From Streptantibioticus rubrisoli (lineage in GTDB: Bacteria > Actinomycetota > Actinomycetes > Streptomycetales > Streptomycetaceae): 64,000 nt of DNA. The stretch's first letter is position 1. The number at the start of each line of letters is the position of its first letter. Below, one piece after another: positions 27,335-38,948 of the stretch. The DNA lies in contig NZ_JANFNH010000032.1 in assembly GCF_024436055.1 (NCBI RefSeq), positions 1 to 64,000 on the forward strand, read 5' to 3'. A program made the position numbers and the translations under genes. The notes beneath the pieces are model-generated. The model had not been told where the DNA came from and did no database searches. It saw only the letters and a list, made by a program, of their open reading frames with translations.

Positions 27335-27752
27335 GGTCCAATCCATGGGCAGGGCACACCAACACAGCGCGCGGATCCACGCGCCACGACGGCATGCGTA
27401 CGGGAAAGCACCGCCGCGGTAACGGGCGGCGGTCACGAAAGGGAAAGGCGACGCCTCATCAGGGCGCCTTGAGGACGCGTCAGCGCGTCACATGCGAACG
27501 GAGCGCGACCGACGCAGCCCCGGTACTCGGGGGTCGGTCATCATGGCGCATTCCGCTGTTCACAACGTCCATCCAATCGGCATGCGCCGCCCCGCACAAC
27601 AAGCGCCGCATGTCCCATACGCCGCGATAACAGGCTACTGACACGCCATTAACGAACGCCTCCGCGCTAAACACCGGTTCGGCACAGAAAAAGCGAACCA
27701 CCCGGTGGCCGACGCGAGTTCGGCACACGGGTGGTTCGGGTGAAACGGGTGG
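27335..27752. other. Intergenic region between kdp operon 2 and the SDR gene
   Basis: About 420 bp without a supported gene. The right end holds the kdp operon 2 terminator (27688-27738); the left end should hold the SDR promoter. Confidence 0.5.
27688..27738 (-). terminator. Intrinsic terminator of kdp operon 2
   Basis: Perfect 11-bp arms, CGAACCACCCG at 27694-27704 and CGGGTGGTTCG at 27728-27738. Read on the minus strand the hairpin is followed by CTTTTTCTG, a real U-tract, 15 bp after the kdpC stop. Confidence 0.8.
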
Positions 27753-28394
27753 TCAGCCCGCGAGTTGCTGGAGGGCGATGTTCAGTTCCAGCACGTTGAC
27801 CGTCGGCTCGCCGAGGAAGCCGAGTTGGCGGCCGTCGGTGTGGTCGGCGACCAGCTTGGCCACCTTGGCCGGGTCCAGGTGGCGGGCCTTGGCGACCCGG
27901 TCGACCTGGAGCTTGGCGTATTCTGGCGAGATGTCCGGATCCAGACCCGAACCGCTGGCGGTCACCGCGTCGACCGGAACCTGGGACGGCGAGACCCCGT
28001 TGAACTCGGCGACCTGCTTGCGCCGGTCGTTGACCGTCTGCACCAACTTCGGGTTGCTCGGACCGAGGTTGGAGGCACCGGAGGCGGTGGTGTCGTAGCC
28101 GTCGGTGCCGGCCGCCGAGGGCCGTGGCTGGAACCACTTGGGGTCCGGCTGGGCGGTCTCGTTGGCGTCGCTGGGGTTCTTCTTCGGCAGGTTGAAGTTC
28201 TGGCCGAGCAGGCTGGAGCCGACGACCTTGCCGTCGACCTTCACCTGGGAGCCGTTGGCCTTGCCGTTGAAGGCGGCCTGGGCGACGCCCCACACGGCGA
28301 GCGGGTAGATCACACCGGTCACCACGGTCAGTACGAGCAGCGCGCGCAGCGCGGCCCATGCCAACCGGGCGCTGTTACGGAAGGAGTTGTTCAT
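27753..28394 (-). CDS. kdpC: KdpC, accessory subunit (operon 2)
   Basis: 213 residues. N-terminal membrane helix (LLVLTVVTGVIYPLAVWGVA), then FNLPKKN, DPKWFQPRPSA, SGASNLGPSN, ASGSGLDPDISPEYA and LGFLGE, the standard KdpC order. It lies 7 bp after kdpB and ends before a terminator with a T-run. It is clearly diverged from the operon 1 copy. Confidence 0.94.
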   Translation of the reverse strand: MNNSFRNSARLAWAALRALLVLTVVTGVIYPLAVWGVAQAAFNGKANGSQVKVDGKVVGSSLLGQNFNLPKKNPSDANETAQPDPKWFQPRPSAAGTDGYDTTASGASNLGPSNPKLVQTVNDRRKQVAEFNGVSPSQVPVDAVTASGSGLDPDISPEYAKLQVDRVAKARHLDPAKVAKLVADHTDGRQLGFLGEPTVNVLELNIALQQLAG

Positions 28395-28401
28395 GGCGGG
28401 G

Positions 28402-30590
<2,189 letters not shown>

Positions 30591-30594
<4 letters not shown>

Positions 30595-32252
30595 GACAGC
30601 CCCTCAGCGATCGGGCCCAGCGCCAGCGCCGGGAAGTACGTCAGACCGGTGACGATGATCACCGTGCCCACCAGCAGCCCGGCGAACAGCGGCTTCTCGG
30701 TGCGCAGGGTGCCAGCGGTCTCCGGGACCGGACGCTGCTCGGCGAGCGAGCCGGCCAGCGCCAGGACGAACACCATCGGCAGGAAGCGGCCCAGGATGAC
30801 CGCGAGGCCGGTCGTGGTGTTGTACCAGTCGGTGTTGGCGTTCAGGCCCGCGAAGGCCGAACCGTTGTTGTTGGCCGCGGAGGTGTACGCGTACAGCACC
30901 TCGGAGAAACCGTGCGGGCCCGGGTTGGCCGCCGAGTGGATGGGGGTCGGCAGGGCCATCGCCAGCGCGGTGAAGATCAGTGCCACCGCGGGGGTGATCA
31001 GGATGTAGCACGCGGCGAACTTGATCTCACGGCCGCCGATCTTCTTCCCCAGGTACTCGGGGGTGCGGCCGACCATCAGACCGGCGATGAACACCGCGAT
31101 GATCGCCATGATCAGCATGCCGTAGAGGCCGGAACCGGTACCGCCCGGCGCGATCTCGCCCAGCATCATGCTCAGCAGCGCGATACCGCCGCCGAAGGCG
31201 CTGAACGAGGAGTGGAAGGAGTCCACCGCACCGGTCGAGGTCAGCGTCGTGCTGACGGCGAACAGCGAGGAGCCGCCGACGCCGAAGCGCTGCTCCTTGC
31301 CCTCCATCGCACCGCCCGCGGCATGCAGCGCGGCGCCCGGGTGGGCGAACTCCGACCAGGTCATCAGCACCACGAAGCCCAGCCAGATCACGAACATCGC
31401 GGCCAGGATCGCGTAGCCCTGCTTCACACTGCCGACCAGCTTGCCGAAGGTGCGGGTGAGCGCGAACGGGATGACCAGGATCAGGAAGATCTCGAAGAGG
31501 TTGGTGAAGGCGTTCGGGTTCTCGAACGGGTGGGCCGAGTTGGCGTTGAAGAAGCCACCGCCGTTGGTGCCCAGTTCCTTGATCGCCTCCTGCGAGGCGA
31601 CCTGGCCGACCGGCATGCCCTGGGAGCCACCGGTGAGGGTGGTCATGGCGTGCCAGTTGCCGAAGTCCTGGATGGCACCGCAGGCAACCAGCACGATCGC
31701 GGCGATGAACGCACCCGGCAGCAGGATCCGCACGGTGGTGCGCACCAGGTCGGACCAGAAGTTGCCCAGTTCACCGGTGCGCGACCGGGCGAAGCCCCGG
31801 ACCAGCGCGACGGCCACCGCGATGCCGACGGCCGCGGACACGAAGTTCTGCACCGCCAGACCACCGGTCTGCACGACGTGGCCCATCGTGGTCTCGCCGG
31901 AGTACGACTGCCAGTTGGTGTTGGTGACGAAGGAGGCGGCGGTGTTGAACGCCTGCTGCGGGGTGACGGCGGCGAAGCCGAGCGACCCGGGCAGGTGGTT
32001 CTGGACCCGCTGCAGCAGGTAGAGGAACAGGACGCTGACCAGCGAGAACGCCAGGACGCCGCGCAGATAGGCGGGCCAGCGCATCTCGGTGTCGGGGTTG
32101 GCGCCGATGGAGCGGTAGATCCAGCGCTCCACGCGCAGGTGCTTCTTGGAGCTGTAGACCCCGGCCATGTAGTCGCCGAGGGGCACATACACCAGGGCGA
32201 GCGCCGCGATCAGCGCGGAGACCTGGAGCACGTCTGCGAGTATCGGGCTCAT
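30591..32252 (-). CDS. kdpA: KdpA, K+-binding and translocating subunit (operon 2)
   Basis: 553 residues from ATG 32252 ([20 protein letters not shown]). The open frame continues upstream, but homology starts here. Filter regions [44 protein letters not shown] and [13 protein letters not shown] are all present. It starts 8 bp after kdpF and overlaps kdpB by 4 nt. Confidence 0.95.
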
Positions 32253-32260
32253 ATGGACGC

Positions 32261-32350
32261 TCAGAACCTCTCCGGGTAGATGAGGGCGAGGACCAGGTAA
32301 CCCAGCAGGGCGACGGCCACGATGAGGCCGGTGATGTTCTCGGCGCTCAC
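32261..32350 (-). CDS. kdpF: KdpF, small subunit (operon 2)
   Basis: 29 residues: [20 protein letters not shown] followed by LALIYPERF, with the P-E-[KR]-F ending of KdpF. The GTG start at 32350 overlaps the stop of the 27-aa peptide before it, exactly as in operon 1. Confidence 0.9.
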   Translation of the reverse strand: MSAENITGLIVAVALLGYLVLALIYPERF

Positions 32351-32430
32351 AGCTTCGTAACCCCCTTGGCGACCAGAGCCACCAGCGCGAAGGTCGCGAG
32401 AGTGGTGAGGACGAAGGCCAAGTCGGCCAT
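32347..32430 (-). CDS. 27-aa membrane peptide preceding kdpF (operon 2)
   Basis: Starts [18 protein letters not shown] and ends AKGVTKL. One membrane helix with a basic tail. AGGAG lies 8 nt before the ATG, so this is the first gene of operon 2. Same length, residue pattern and TGTGAG overlap with kdpF as the operon 1 peptide. Not assigned to any named Kdp subunit that I know; likely an additional small Kdp component or a translational feeder for kdpF. Confidence 0.7.
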   Translation of the reverse strand: MADLAFVLTTLATFALVALVAKGVTKL

Positions 32431-32555
32431 CGCGTGCTCCTATTTCGGGATCGGATTTCGGACAACGTCGAGTGAAACCGCGGATCCCTCGAACGCGAGC
32501 CTCGTTGACGTCTCCCTTACGCCCTTCGTCGCGCCCTTGACGACTTCCATACGCA

Positions 32556-32611
32556 CAAGAAAAACCGGTGGTCCGGACCTGTTTTCACAGGTCGTACCAC
32601 CGGTTTTCTTG
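32556..32611 (-). terminator. Terminator after the DUF3710 gene
   Basis: Arms AAGAAAAACCGGTGGT (32557-32572) and ACCACCGGTTTTCTT (32596-32610), with a one-base bulge and an inner ACCTG/CAGGT stem. T-rich flanks on both strands suggest it can work both ways. It separates the thioesterase-dut-DUF3710 operon from kdp operon 2. Confidence 0.75.
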
Positions 32612-32718
32612 CGTTTTGAAGGCGTTACCCAACCGCGTCTGAATCGCGATCCTCAGCGGCCTCGCGGCCGCAGGCGGGGGTGCCTCTTCCTCGGGGCAAG
32701 CCCCCGAACGCCCCCTGG

Positions 32719-33495
32719 CTACCGGACTTCCGTGATCTCCGGACCGCGCCGCATCGGGTCGATGCCGTCGGAGAACTTGCCCTGGGCCGCGTGGTCCTGG
32801 AGCCCCTCCGGCATCATCTGGGCGTCGTCGGGCAGCTTCAGCACGACGGGGTCGCGCGGCGCCATCGGCGAGTCGCCGCGGTTGACCACGGTGTCCCGGA
32901 AGATCTGCTCCAGCACACCGGCGGCCTGCGGGTGCACCGCGCCCTGACCGGAGATCACACCGCGCAGGAACCAGCGCGGACCGTCACAGCCGACGAAGCG
33001 CACCAACTGCACACCGTTGGTGCCGTCCGGCAACTGCACCGGGACCTGCGCCCGCAGCTCCCAGCCGAGCGGACCCTCGACCTCGTCGATGACCCCGCCC
33101 TGCTGGGTGATCCCGGAAGCGATCTCATCGCGCACCTCGCCCCAGATCCCCTCGGACTTGGGCGCGGCGAACGCCTGCAGTTGGATGGCGCTGTCCTGGA
33201 GCACGACGGTCGCGGCGACGATCGCGTCGCCCGCCACCTCCACCCGCAGCTCCATGCCCTCCACGCCGGGCACGAACAGCCCGCCGAGGTCGACCCTGCC
33301 CTCGGCGGGGTTGCTGACCTCGCTGATGTCCCACGGTCCGTCCGGACGCGGGGCTGGCGGCAGGTTGTAGCGCCGGGACTCCTCCGGCTCCTCTGACGCG
33401 TCGGCGTCCTGTGTCGTCTCGTCCGGACCCGCCTCTTCGGCGAGCCCGTCGAGGGCGTCTTCGCGCTCCTTGCGGCGACGACGGAACACGGTCAC
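32719..33495 (-). CDS. DUF3710 protein
   Basis: 258 residues. An acidic, disordered start (DETTQDADASEEPEESRRYN) precedes a compact alpha/beta domain with DLGGLFVPGVEGMELRVEV, IWGEVRDEIASGI and FVGCDGPRWFLRGVISG. This is the actinobacterial DUF3710 family, which regularly follows dut. Function unknown; no signal peptide or membrane helix. The GTG start overlaps the dut stop by 4 nt, so the two are translated together. Confidence 0.85.
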   Translation of the reverse strand: MTVFRRRRKEREDALDGLAEEAGPDETTQDADASEEPEESRRYNLPPAPRPDGPWDISEVSNPAEGRVDLGGLFVPGVEGMELRVEVAGDAIVAATVVLQDSAIQLQAFAAPKSEGIWGEVRDEIASGITQQGGVIDEVEGPLGWELRAQVPVQLPDGTNGVQLVRFVGCDGPRWFLRGVISGQGAVHPQAAGVLEQIFRDTVVNRGDSPMAPRDPVVLKLPDDAQMMPEGLQDHAAQGKFSDGIDPMRRGPEITEVR

Positions 33496-34037
33496 TGTCC
33501 TTCCCGGTCTGCGGCGACCGAAGCGTAGCCCTTACCGATCGTTGAACCCGTCGTGCGAGCCGCCGACCCCGCCACCGAGGCATGTCCCCCAGTGGAACCG
33601 AAGCCCCCATCGGCCCTCGCAGAGCCGGGCAGCTCCGCGACCTCGTGGAAGCGGACCTTCTCGACCTGCTGGACGACCAGCTGGGCGATCCGGTCGAACC
33701 GCTCGAACCGTACGCTCTCGCGCGGGTCCAGGTTGACCACAATCACCTTGATCTCCCCACGGTACCCGGCATCCACCGTCCCGGGCGTATTCACCATGGA
33801 GACACCACATCGGGCGGCGAGGCCCGAACGCGGGTGGACGAACGCGGCGTACCCGTCGGGCAGCGCGATGGCGATGCCGGTGGGCAGCACCATCCGCTCG
33901 CCGGGGGCCAGTTCGGCGGCCTCGGTGGTCACCAGGTCGACGCCCGCGTCGCCTGGGTGGCCGTAGGACGGGATCGGTACCTCGGGGTCGACGCGGCGGA
34001 TCAGTACGTCCACCGGCTGGCGTGCGGCGGCGCTCAC
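33492..34037 (-). CDS. dut: dUTP diphosphatase (dUTPase)
   Basis: 181 residues. The five trimeric-dUTPase motifs appear in order: GDAGVDL, HPRSGLA, GTVDAGYRGEIKV (catalytic Asp), RIAQLVV, and C-terminal GGFGSTGG. It hydrolyses dUTP to dUMP, keeping uracil out of DNA and feeding dTMP synthesis. The tail after the glycine motif is about 30 residues longer than the E. coli enzyme. GTG start overlapping the thioesterase stop; part of a three-gene coupled operon. Confidence 0.95.
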   Translation of the reverse strand: MSAAARQPVDVLIRRVDPEVPIPSYGHPGDAGVDLVTTEAAELAPGERMVLPTGIAIALPDGYAAFVHPRSGLAARCGVSMVNTPGTVDAGYRGEIKVIVVNLDPRESVRFERFDRIAQLVVQQVEKVRFHEVAELPGSARADGGFGSTGGHASVAGSAARTTGSTIGKGYASVAADREGQ

Positions 34038-34639
34038 GGGTTCACCTCGAAGGCGCGGGCGACCTTGACCTGGTCGGGGTCGGCGAGGGCGGCGTTGATC
34101 TCCTGGGGGCGGCCGTGCTTGGTGAAGTGCTCGAGCTTCACCTCTACGAAGACGGCGTCGGCGCGTACCGCCACCGGCCCGTCGGGGCCGCCTATCCGGC
34201 CGACGGCGGAACCGTAGATCTTGCGGCCCGCCACACCCGTGCAGTGCGCCTGCAGGTGCAGCGTGGCGCCGACCGGAACAGGACGCAGGAAGTCGGTCTC
34301 CAGGCGGCCGGTGACCGCGATGACCCGCAGCAGCCAGTTCAGCGAGCCCAGCGTCTCGTCCAGCGCCAGCGTCAGCACCCCGCCGTGCGCGAGCCCGGGC
34401 GCGCCCTGGTGGGCGGGGCGCACGGTGAACTCGGCGGTGACGGTGACCCCCTCACCGGCCCGTGCCTGAAGGTGCAGTCCGTGCGGCTGGTCCTCGCCGC
34501 AGCCGAAGCACTGGTCGTAGTGCGCCCCGAGCAGCGTGCCCGGTGCGGGGGCCTCGGGGTGGCGGACCGGTGGGGTCGCGTCGGGCGGTGGCGCCAGCGC
34601 GGCGGCGACGCCGCGGTCGGATCCTGTAGCTGCACTCAC
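34034..34639 (-). CDS. PaaI-type hotdog-fold thioesterase
   Basis: 201 residues. Hotdog domain over about residues 45-170: CFGCGEDQPHGLHLQARAGE, AHQGAPGLAHGGVLTLALDE (the H-G-G-x-x-x-x-x-D/E motif of acyl-CoA thioesterases), and a strand LETDFLRPVPVGATLHLQA. GTG 34639 is used because AGGAGGG lies upstream and homology begins after it. It overlaps dut by 4 nt. Acyl substrate unknown. Confidence 0.8.
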   Translation of the reverse strand: MSAATGSDRGVAAALAPPPDATPPVRHPEAPAPGTLLGAHYDQCFGCGEDQPHGLHLQARAGEGVTVTAEFTVRPAHQGAPGLAHGGVLTLALDETLGSLNWLLRVIAVTGRLETDFLRPVPVGATLHLQAHCTGVAGRKIYGSAVGRIGGPDGPVAVRADAVFVEVKLEHFTKHGRPQEINAALADPDQVKVARAFEVNP

Positions 34640-34788
34640 GGCCCGAACCCTACCCTCCTGCGGGTGCGGAATCCGTACAGTGCGCACAGCAGATCGAATC
34701 GCCCATCGCGTACCGGAGCGGAGCGTTCCCGTCCGCGGTGGCAAGAGTGGCCGAACGCGTTCATAGCCGCGCATGTCAAGCTGTTGCC

Positions 34789-35235
34789 ATGCAGCCTTAC
34801 GACGAACGCCTCACCGTGCCGCGCTCCTGGTGGTTCCTCGCCGTGGTCGGCGGGATCGGAGCCGCGCTGATCGCGCTGCCGTTCGGGACGCTGCCGCTGC
34901 TCGGTGTCTTCGTCGGGGCGACGGCGCTGTTCCTGGCGTTGGTCAGTTCCTACGGTTCGGCGCGGATCCGGGTGGTGGCCGGTTCGCTGGTGGCTGGGGA
35001 TGCCAGGATTCCGGTGGAGGCGCTGGGCGAGGCCGTGGCGCTGGACGCCGAGGAGGCCCGGGCGTGGCGCACGTACAAGGCCGACATGCGGGCCTTCATG
35101 CTGCTGCGCAGCTATGTGCCGACCGCGTTGAAGGTCGAGGTCACCGATCCGCAGGACCCGACGCCGTACCTGTATCTGTCCACCCGGTCGCCGGAGCGGC
35201 TGGCCGCGGCGCTGGAGGCGGTCAGGGCCCGCTAG
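34789..35235 (+). CDS. DUF3093 membrane protein
   Basis: 148 residues. It starts MQPYDERLTVPRSWWFLAVV and has two adjacent helices (about 14-57), then a soluble domain (IRVVAGSLVAGDARIPVEAL, RAFMLLRSYVPTALKVEV, DPTPYLYLSTRSPERLAAAL). The DERLTVP start and RPWV/LLRSYV-like core match DUF3093, which neighbours dut in actinobacteria. No Shine-Dalgarno is evident. Its 3' end overlaps the convergent gene at 35222 by 14 bp. Confidence 0.8.
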   Translation: MQPYDERLTVPRSWWFLAVVGGIGAALIALPFGTLPLLGVFVGATALFLALVSSYGSARIRVVAGSLVAGDARIPVEALGEAVALDAEEARAWRTYKADMRAFMLLRSYVPTALKVEVTDPQDPTPYLYLSTRSPERLAAALEAVRAR

Positions 35236-35989
35236 GCGTGTCCATGGCGTCCCAGGGGATCTGCCGTTGCCGTAGGTCGGCGCGGACCCGCTGGGCGAGC
35301 CTGCCGGTGTCGCGACGGTTCAGGACGGCGCCCACCGTCGCGCCGATCATGAAGGGCGTGATCGCAGGCAGGTGGCGCGCGGTGCGCTTGACGATCCGCT
35401 GGCGCAACTCGCGCTTCATCTGGCCGCTGAGCGCGACATTGACCGAGGACGGTCTGGTGATCTCTATGCCGCGCTGCGTGGTCCACGCGCCGAGGTAGGC
35501 GGCGGCGCGCTGGCGGACCGTACCGGTCGCGGGCACGCCGTAGACCTCGTGCAACTCGGCGATGAGCTTGAACTCCACGACCGCCACCGCCAGCGTCTCG
35601 GCCGCCAGCTCGGCGGTCACGGCGGGCGGCACCGGGAGCATCGCAGCGGCGCCGACGCCCGCGCCGACGGCGGCGGTACCGGTGGTCGCCCCGACGACCA
35701 GCCGGTCGGCGATCTCCTCCGGGCCTAGGCCGGGGAACTGGGCCCGCAGCGTGGCCAGGTCACGTACCGGGATCCGTGGCGCGACGTCGATCAGCCGCTC
35801 GGCGAGCAGTGTGGCGCCAGCCCGCGCGCCGCTGCCCACGCGACGCACGAGCGAGGCCTCGCGCCGGGCGCTCACCGCCGCCCTGTCGGGTGGCACGGCG
35901 CGCCGCCGGTCAGCGAAGCCTCGCTCGCCGTCATGTGCCGCCGGAGCGCCGACCTTGCCCTTCTTCCGGAACGGTACGGGGCCCGCCAC
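35222..35989 (-). CDS. Conserved actinobacterial protein of unknown function
   Basis: 255 residues, not assigned. The first 55 residues are basic and Ala-rich. The middle has a Gly/Ala-rich hydrophobic hairpin (VVGATTGTAAVGAGVGAAAM), followed by AAETLAVAVVEFKLIAELHE and, near the end, ITPFMIGATVGAVLNRRDTG. The layout is reminiscent of EcsC-like membrane-associated proteins, but similarity is too weak to name it. It ends inside the convergent DUF3093 gene. Confidence 0.6.
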   Translation of the reverse strand: MAGPVPFRKKGKVGAPAAHDGERGFADRRRAVPPDRAAVSARREASLVRRVGSGARAGATLLAERLIDVAPRIPVRDLATLRAQFPGLGPEEIADRLVVGATTGTAAVGAGVGAAAMLPVPPAVTAELAAETLAVAVVEFKLIAELHEVYGVPATGTVRQRAAAYLGAWTTQRGIEITRPSSVNVALSGQMKRELRQRIVKRTARHLPAITPFMIGATVGAVLNRRDTGRLAQRVRADLRQRQIPWDAMDTPSGP

Positions 35990-36003
35990 GGCTACCCCGG
36001 CCG

Positions 36004-36303
36004 TCAGGCCGCGCAGTCGCGGCAGATCGGCTGGCCGTTCTTCTCCTCGGCCAGCTGGCTGCGGTGGTGCACCAGGAAGCAGCTCATGCAGGTGAACTCG
36101 TCCGCCTGGCGCGGCAGCACCCGCACCGAGAGCTCCTCGTTGGAGAGGTCAGCGCCGGGCAGTTCAAGGCCCTCGGCCTGCTCGAACTCGTCGATGTCCA
36201 CGGTGGACGTCGACTTGTCGTTCCGCCGGGCCTTCAGTTCCTCGATGCTGTCTTCGTTGACGTCGTCATCGGTCTTGCGTGGCGTGTCGTAGTCGGTTGC
36301 CAT
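36004..36303 (-). CDS. DUF4193 zinc-ribbon-like protein
   Basis: 99 residues. It starts MATDYDTPRKTDDDVNEDSI and is highly acidic through the middle. The C-terminus carries FTCMSCFLVHHRSQLA and ICRDCAA, two CxxC pairs that would bind Zn2+. This is the DUF4193 family, strongly conserved in actinobacteria beside dut and the inositol phosphatase; the role is unknown, probably in transcription or translation. ATG 36303 is chosen for the GGGGGAGAG 6 nt upstream. Confidence 0.85.
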   Translation of the reverse strand: MATDYDTPRKTDDDVNEDSIEELKARRNDKSTSTVDIDEFEQAEGLELPGADLSNEELSVRVLPRQADEFTCMSCFLVHHRSQLAEEKNGQPICRDCAA

Positions 36304-36721
36304 GGCGCTCTCCCCCTCTGGGTGTTTGCGGTATCTCCAGCGCACGTAACGCGCGAGGGGCCGGTCTTGTGCCCGACCCGAGGCGGAGATTTTGCCTCAC
36401 ATCAAGGCCTGTTACTCAATCGACACCCAACCGCACCCCCGAAGAGGTGATCGGGTGGGCTGTCTATCAGGACCGAACACGGTCCGAATGTCGCACTTCA
36501 GTCACGCCGTCACGTGTACTTCCCGTGATCATGACCTGCGGAAACATGGATTTTTCGGCTTTTTACGCAGGTGAAGTGATCACTCAGCGTATACATGACC
36601 GAAATCGCATGTGCGATCGGTCACAGGGGCCCAAACGGCCGGACAGATCAGAAAATTCCGCCCGAAGCGAACGGGTTCCGGGCGCGTCGCACAGTACCGC
36701 CCGAACGGGTTACCCCGCAGG
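36304..36721. other. Intergenic region with an AT-richer core; no gene seen
   Basis: About 420 bp between the DUF4193 gene and cutS. The part from roughly 36390 to 36620 is distinctly AT-richer than its surroundings. No frame has both a ribosome site and a family match. The DUF4193 promoter should lie at its left end. Confidence 0.4.
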
Positions 36722-37993
36722 TCACCCGGCAGATCCCAGCGGGATGGCGACCCGCATCACCAGCCCGCCGCCGTCCCGGGGCGTGGCGGTGATCGCGCCG
36801 CCGTGCGCCCGGGCCACCGAGCGGACGATCGACAGGCCGAGACCGACGCCCTTGTCGCTGTGGGTGCGCTCGGTGCGCAGCCTGCGGAACGGCTCGAAGA
36901 TGTTGTCCAGCTCGTAGGCCGGGACCACCGGGCCGGTGTTGGCGACCGTCAGCACGGCCTGACCGTCCTCGGTGCCCGTGGTGACCTCCACCCAGCCGTC
37001 CGGCACGTTGTAGCGCACCGCGTTCTGCACCAGGTTCAGCGCGATCCGCTCCAGCAGCACGCCGCTGCCGCGCACCACCGCGGCCTCCAGGTGCTCGCTG
37101 CGCAGGGTCACGCCCTTGGTGACGGCCTCGGCGCGGGTCTGGTCGACCGCCTGGGAGGCCGCCTCGGCCAGATCGACTGGTTTGCGCTCCACCACCTCGT
37201 TGTCGCTGCGGGCGAGCAGCAAGAGCCCTTCCACCAGTTGCTCGCTGCGCAGATTGGTGGCCAGCAGCGTCTTGCCCAGCTGTTGCAGATCGGGCGAGGC
37301 GTCGGGGTCGGCGAGCTGCACCTCCAGCAGGGTGCGGTTGATCGCCAGCGGGGTGCGCAGCTCGTGGGAGGCGTTGGAGACGAAGCGGCGCTGTGACTCG
37401 AAGGACCGCTCAAGCCGCTGGAGCATGTCGTCGAAGGTGTCGGCCAGTTCCTTGAGCTCGTCGTCCGGGCCGTCCAGCTCGATCCGCCGGGACAGGTCGG
37501 AGCCGGCCACCGCGCGGGCGGTACGCATGATCCGGCCGAGCGGCGCCAGCACCCGCCCGGCCATCACATAGCCGAAGGCGAACGCGACCACGGTCAGGCC
37601 CAGCAGCGCCAGCAGCGACTGCCGCAGCAGATGGGTCAGGGCCAGCTCGCGCTGCTGCCGCATGCAGTCGTTGAGCGCGTTGGTGAACTCGTCGGGCCCC
37701 GCGTTGACGGGCAGGTTGGGACAGGCGTCCGTGGTCACCCGCAGGGTTCCGGCGGTGATCCGGAACGGCAGCGAGCTGGCCTGGTGCATCGCCTCGGCGT
37801 CGAGCAGATAGTTGATCAGCAGCAGCAGGATGCCCGCGATCAGGAACATCCCGCCGTACAGCACCGTGAGCCGGATGCGGATGGTCGGGCGCAGCCAGGG
37901 CGGCCTGTGCTGCTCGGGCGGACGGGGGGCCCACGTCGGCTTGGGCGGAGCCGCGGGCGCAGGCCCCGGTGCGGGGGAGGAGGAGACGGCCAT
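36722..37993 (-). CDS. cutS: CutS sensor histidine kinase
   Basis: 423 residues. Pro-rich cytosolic start, membrane helix 40-62, a short extracytoplasmic domain with two cysteines (Cys91, Cys110), second helix about 125-147, HAMP, then a full kinase: H-box FVSNASHELRTPLA, N-box LVQNAVRYN, G1 VANTGP, G2 SDKGVGLGLSIVRSVARAHGG. G1 has Asn-Thr-Gly instead of Asp-x-Gly. CutRS was first described in S. lividans as affecting antibiotic and tyrosinase production. Paired extracellular cysteines suggest a redox- or disulfide-sensing role. It follows cutR by 6 bp. Confidence 0.88.
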   Translation of the reverse strand: MAVSSSPAPGPAPAAPPKPTWAPRPPEQHRPPWLRPTIRIRLTVLYGGMFLIAGILLLLINYLLDAEAMHQASSLPFRITAGTLRVTTDACPNLPVNAGPDEFTNALNDCMRQQRELALTHLLRQSLLALLGLTVVAFAFGYVMAGRVLAPLGRIMRTARAVAGSDLSRRIELDGPDDELKELADTFDDMLQRLERSFESQRRFVSNASHELRTPLAINRTLLEVQLADPDASPDLQQLGKTLLATNLRSEQLVEGLLLLARSDNEVVERKPVDLAEAASQAVDQTRAEAVTKGVTLRSEHLEAAVVRGSGVLLERIALNLVQNAVRYNVPDGWVEVTTGTEDGQAVLTVANTGPVVPAYELDNIFEPFRRLRTERTHSDKGVGLGLSIVRSVARAHGGAITATPRDGGGLVMRVAIPLGSAG

Positions 37994-37999
37994 GGTTGA

Positions 38000-38653
38000 T
38001 CAGATCCGGTATCCGGAGCCGGGCACCGTCACGATGACGGCGGGCTCGCCGAGTTTGCGGCGCAGCGTCATCACCGTCACCCGCACCACATTGGTGAACG
38101 GGTCGGTGTTCTCGTCCCACGCCTTCTCCAGCAGCTGCTCGGCCGAGACCACCGAGCCCTCGCTGCGCAGCAGCACCTCCAGCACCGCGAATTCCTTGGG
38201 CGCCAGGTGCACCTCCTTGCCGTCCCGGAAGACCTCGCGCCGGTTCGGGTCCAGCTTGATCCCGGCCCGCTCCAGCACCGGCGGCAGCGGCACGCTGGTG
38301 CGGCGGCCCAGGGCGCGCACCCGTGCGGTCAGCTCGCTGAACGCGAACGGCTTGGGCAGGTAGTCGTCGGCGCCGAGCTCCAGGCCCTCCACCCGGTCGC
38401 TGACGTCGCCCGCGGCGGTCAGCATCAGGACCCGGGTGGGCAGCCCGAGGCCGACCAGCTTGCGGCACACCTCGTCGCCGTGGACCACGGGCAGGTCGCG
38501 GTCGAGCACCACCACGTCGTAGTCGTTGACCCCGATGCGCTCAAGGGCGGCGGCGCCGTCGTAGACGACATCGACGGCCATGGCCTCCCGGCGCAGGCCG
38601 GTGGCCACGGCATCGGCGAGCAGCTGCTCGTCCTCGACGACGAGTACGCGCAC
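38000..38653 (-). CDS. cutR: CutR response regulator (OmpR family)
   Basis: 217 residues, the expected CutR size. Receiver with DEQ acidic pocket, phospho-Asp in VVVLDRDLPVVHGDE, LTAAG and DDYLPKPFAFSEL; a winged-helix DNA-binding domain with LAPKEFAVLEVLLRSEGSVV and VRVTVMTLRRKLG. Starts at GTG 38653 with GGAAGGAA 8 nt upstream. Transcribed with cutS. Confidence 0.93.
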   Translation of the reverse strand: MRVLVVEDEQLLADAVATGLRREAMAVDVVYDGAAALERIGVNDYDVVVLDRDLPVVHGDEVCRKLVGLGLPTRVLMLTAAGDVSDRVEGLELGADDYLPKPFAFSELTARVRALGRRTSVPLPPVLERAGIKLDPNRREVFRDGKEVHLAPKEFAVLEVLLRSEGSVVSAEQLLEKAWDENTDPFTNVVRVTVMTLRRKLGEPAVIVTVPGSGYRI

Positions 38654-38948
38654 GGGGCAGGTTCCTTCCACGAAAACAGACTGGGTGTCCCTCCATCCTG
38701 CCTTGGATGCCCATAAAACACCGGTAAGCGGCCATGGCGGGAGCGCGGGAGAAGGCCCGGCGGGGCGGCCGTGAGGCCTTCGGCAAATTTCTCCGACATG
38801 AGGAGGTTTCCGTTCCGCCGAGGCAGGGGAAGACGAGGGCAACCCCGCGGTCACGACCCACACCTCGCGCGTACCCGTTCGCGCTCACAGTGATCGCCCA
38901 GAGCAGACAGACCACCTTGTGCCACCGACGACGACGAGGGGGCGCCTC

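Noticed and set aside
27437-27752. Short minus-strand frame between SDR and kdpC as a possible gene
   Set aside because: No ribosome site or motif; it runs into the kdp operon 2 terminator.
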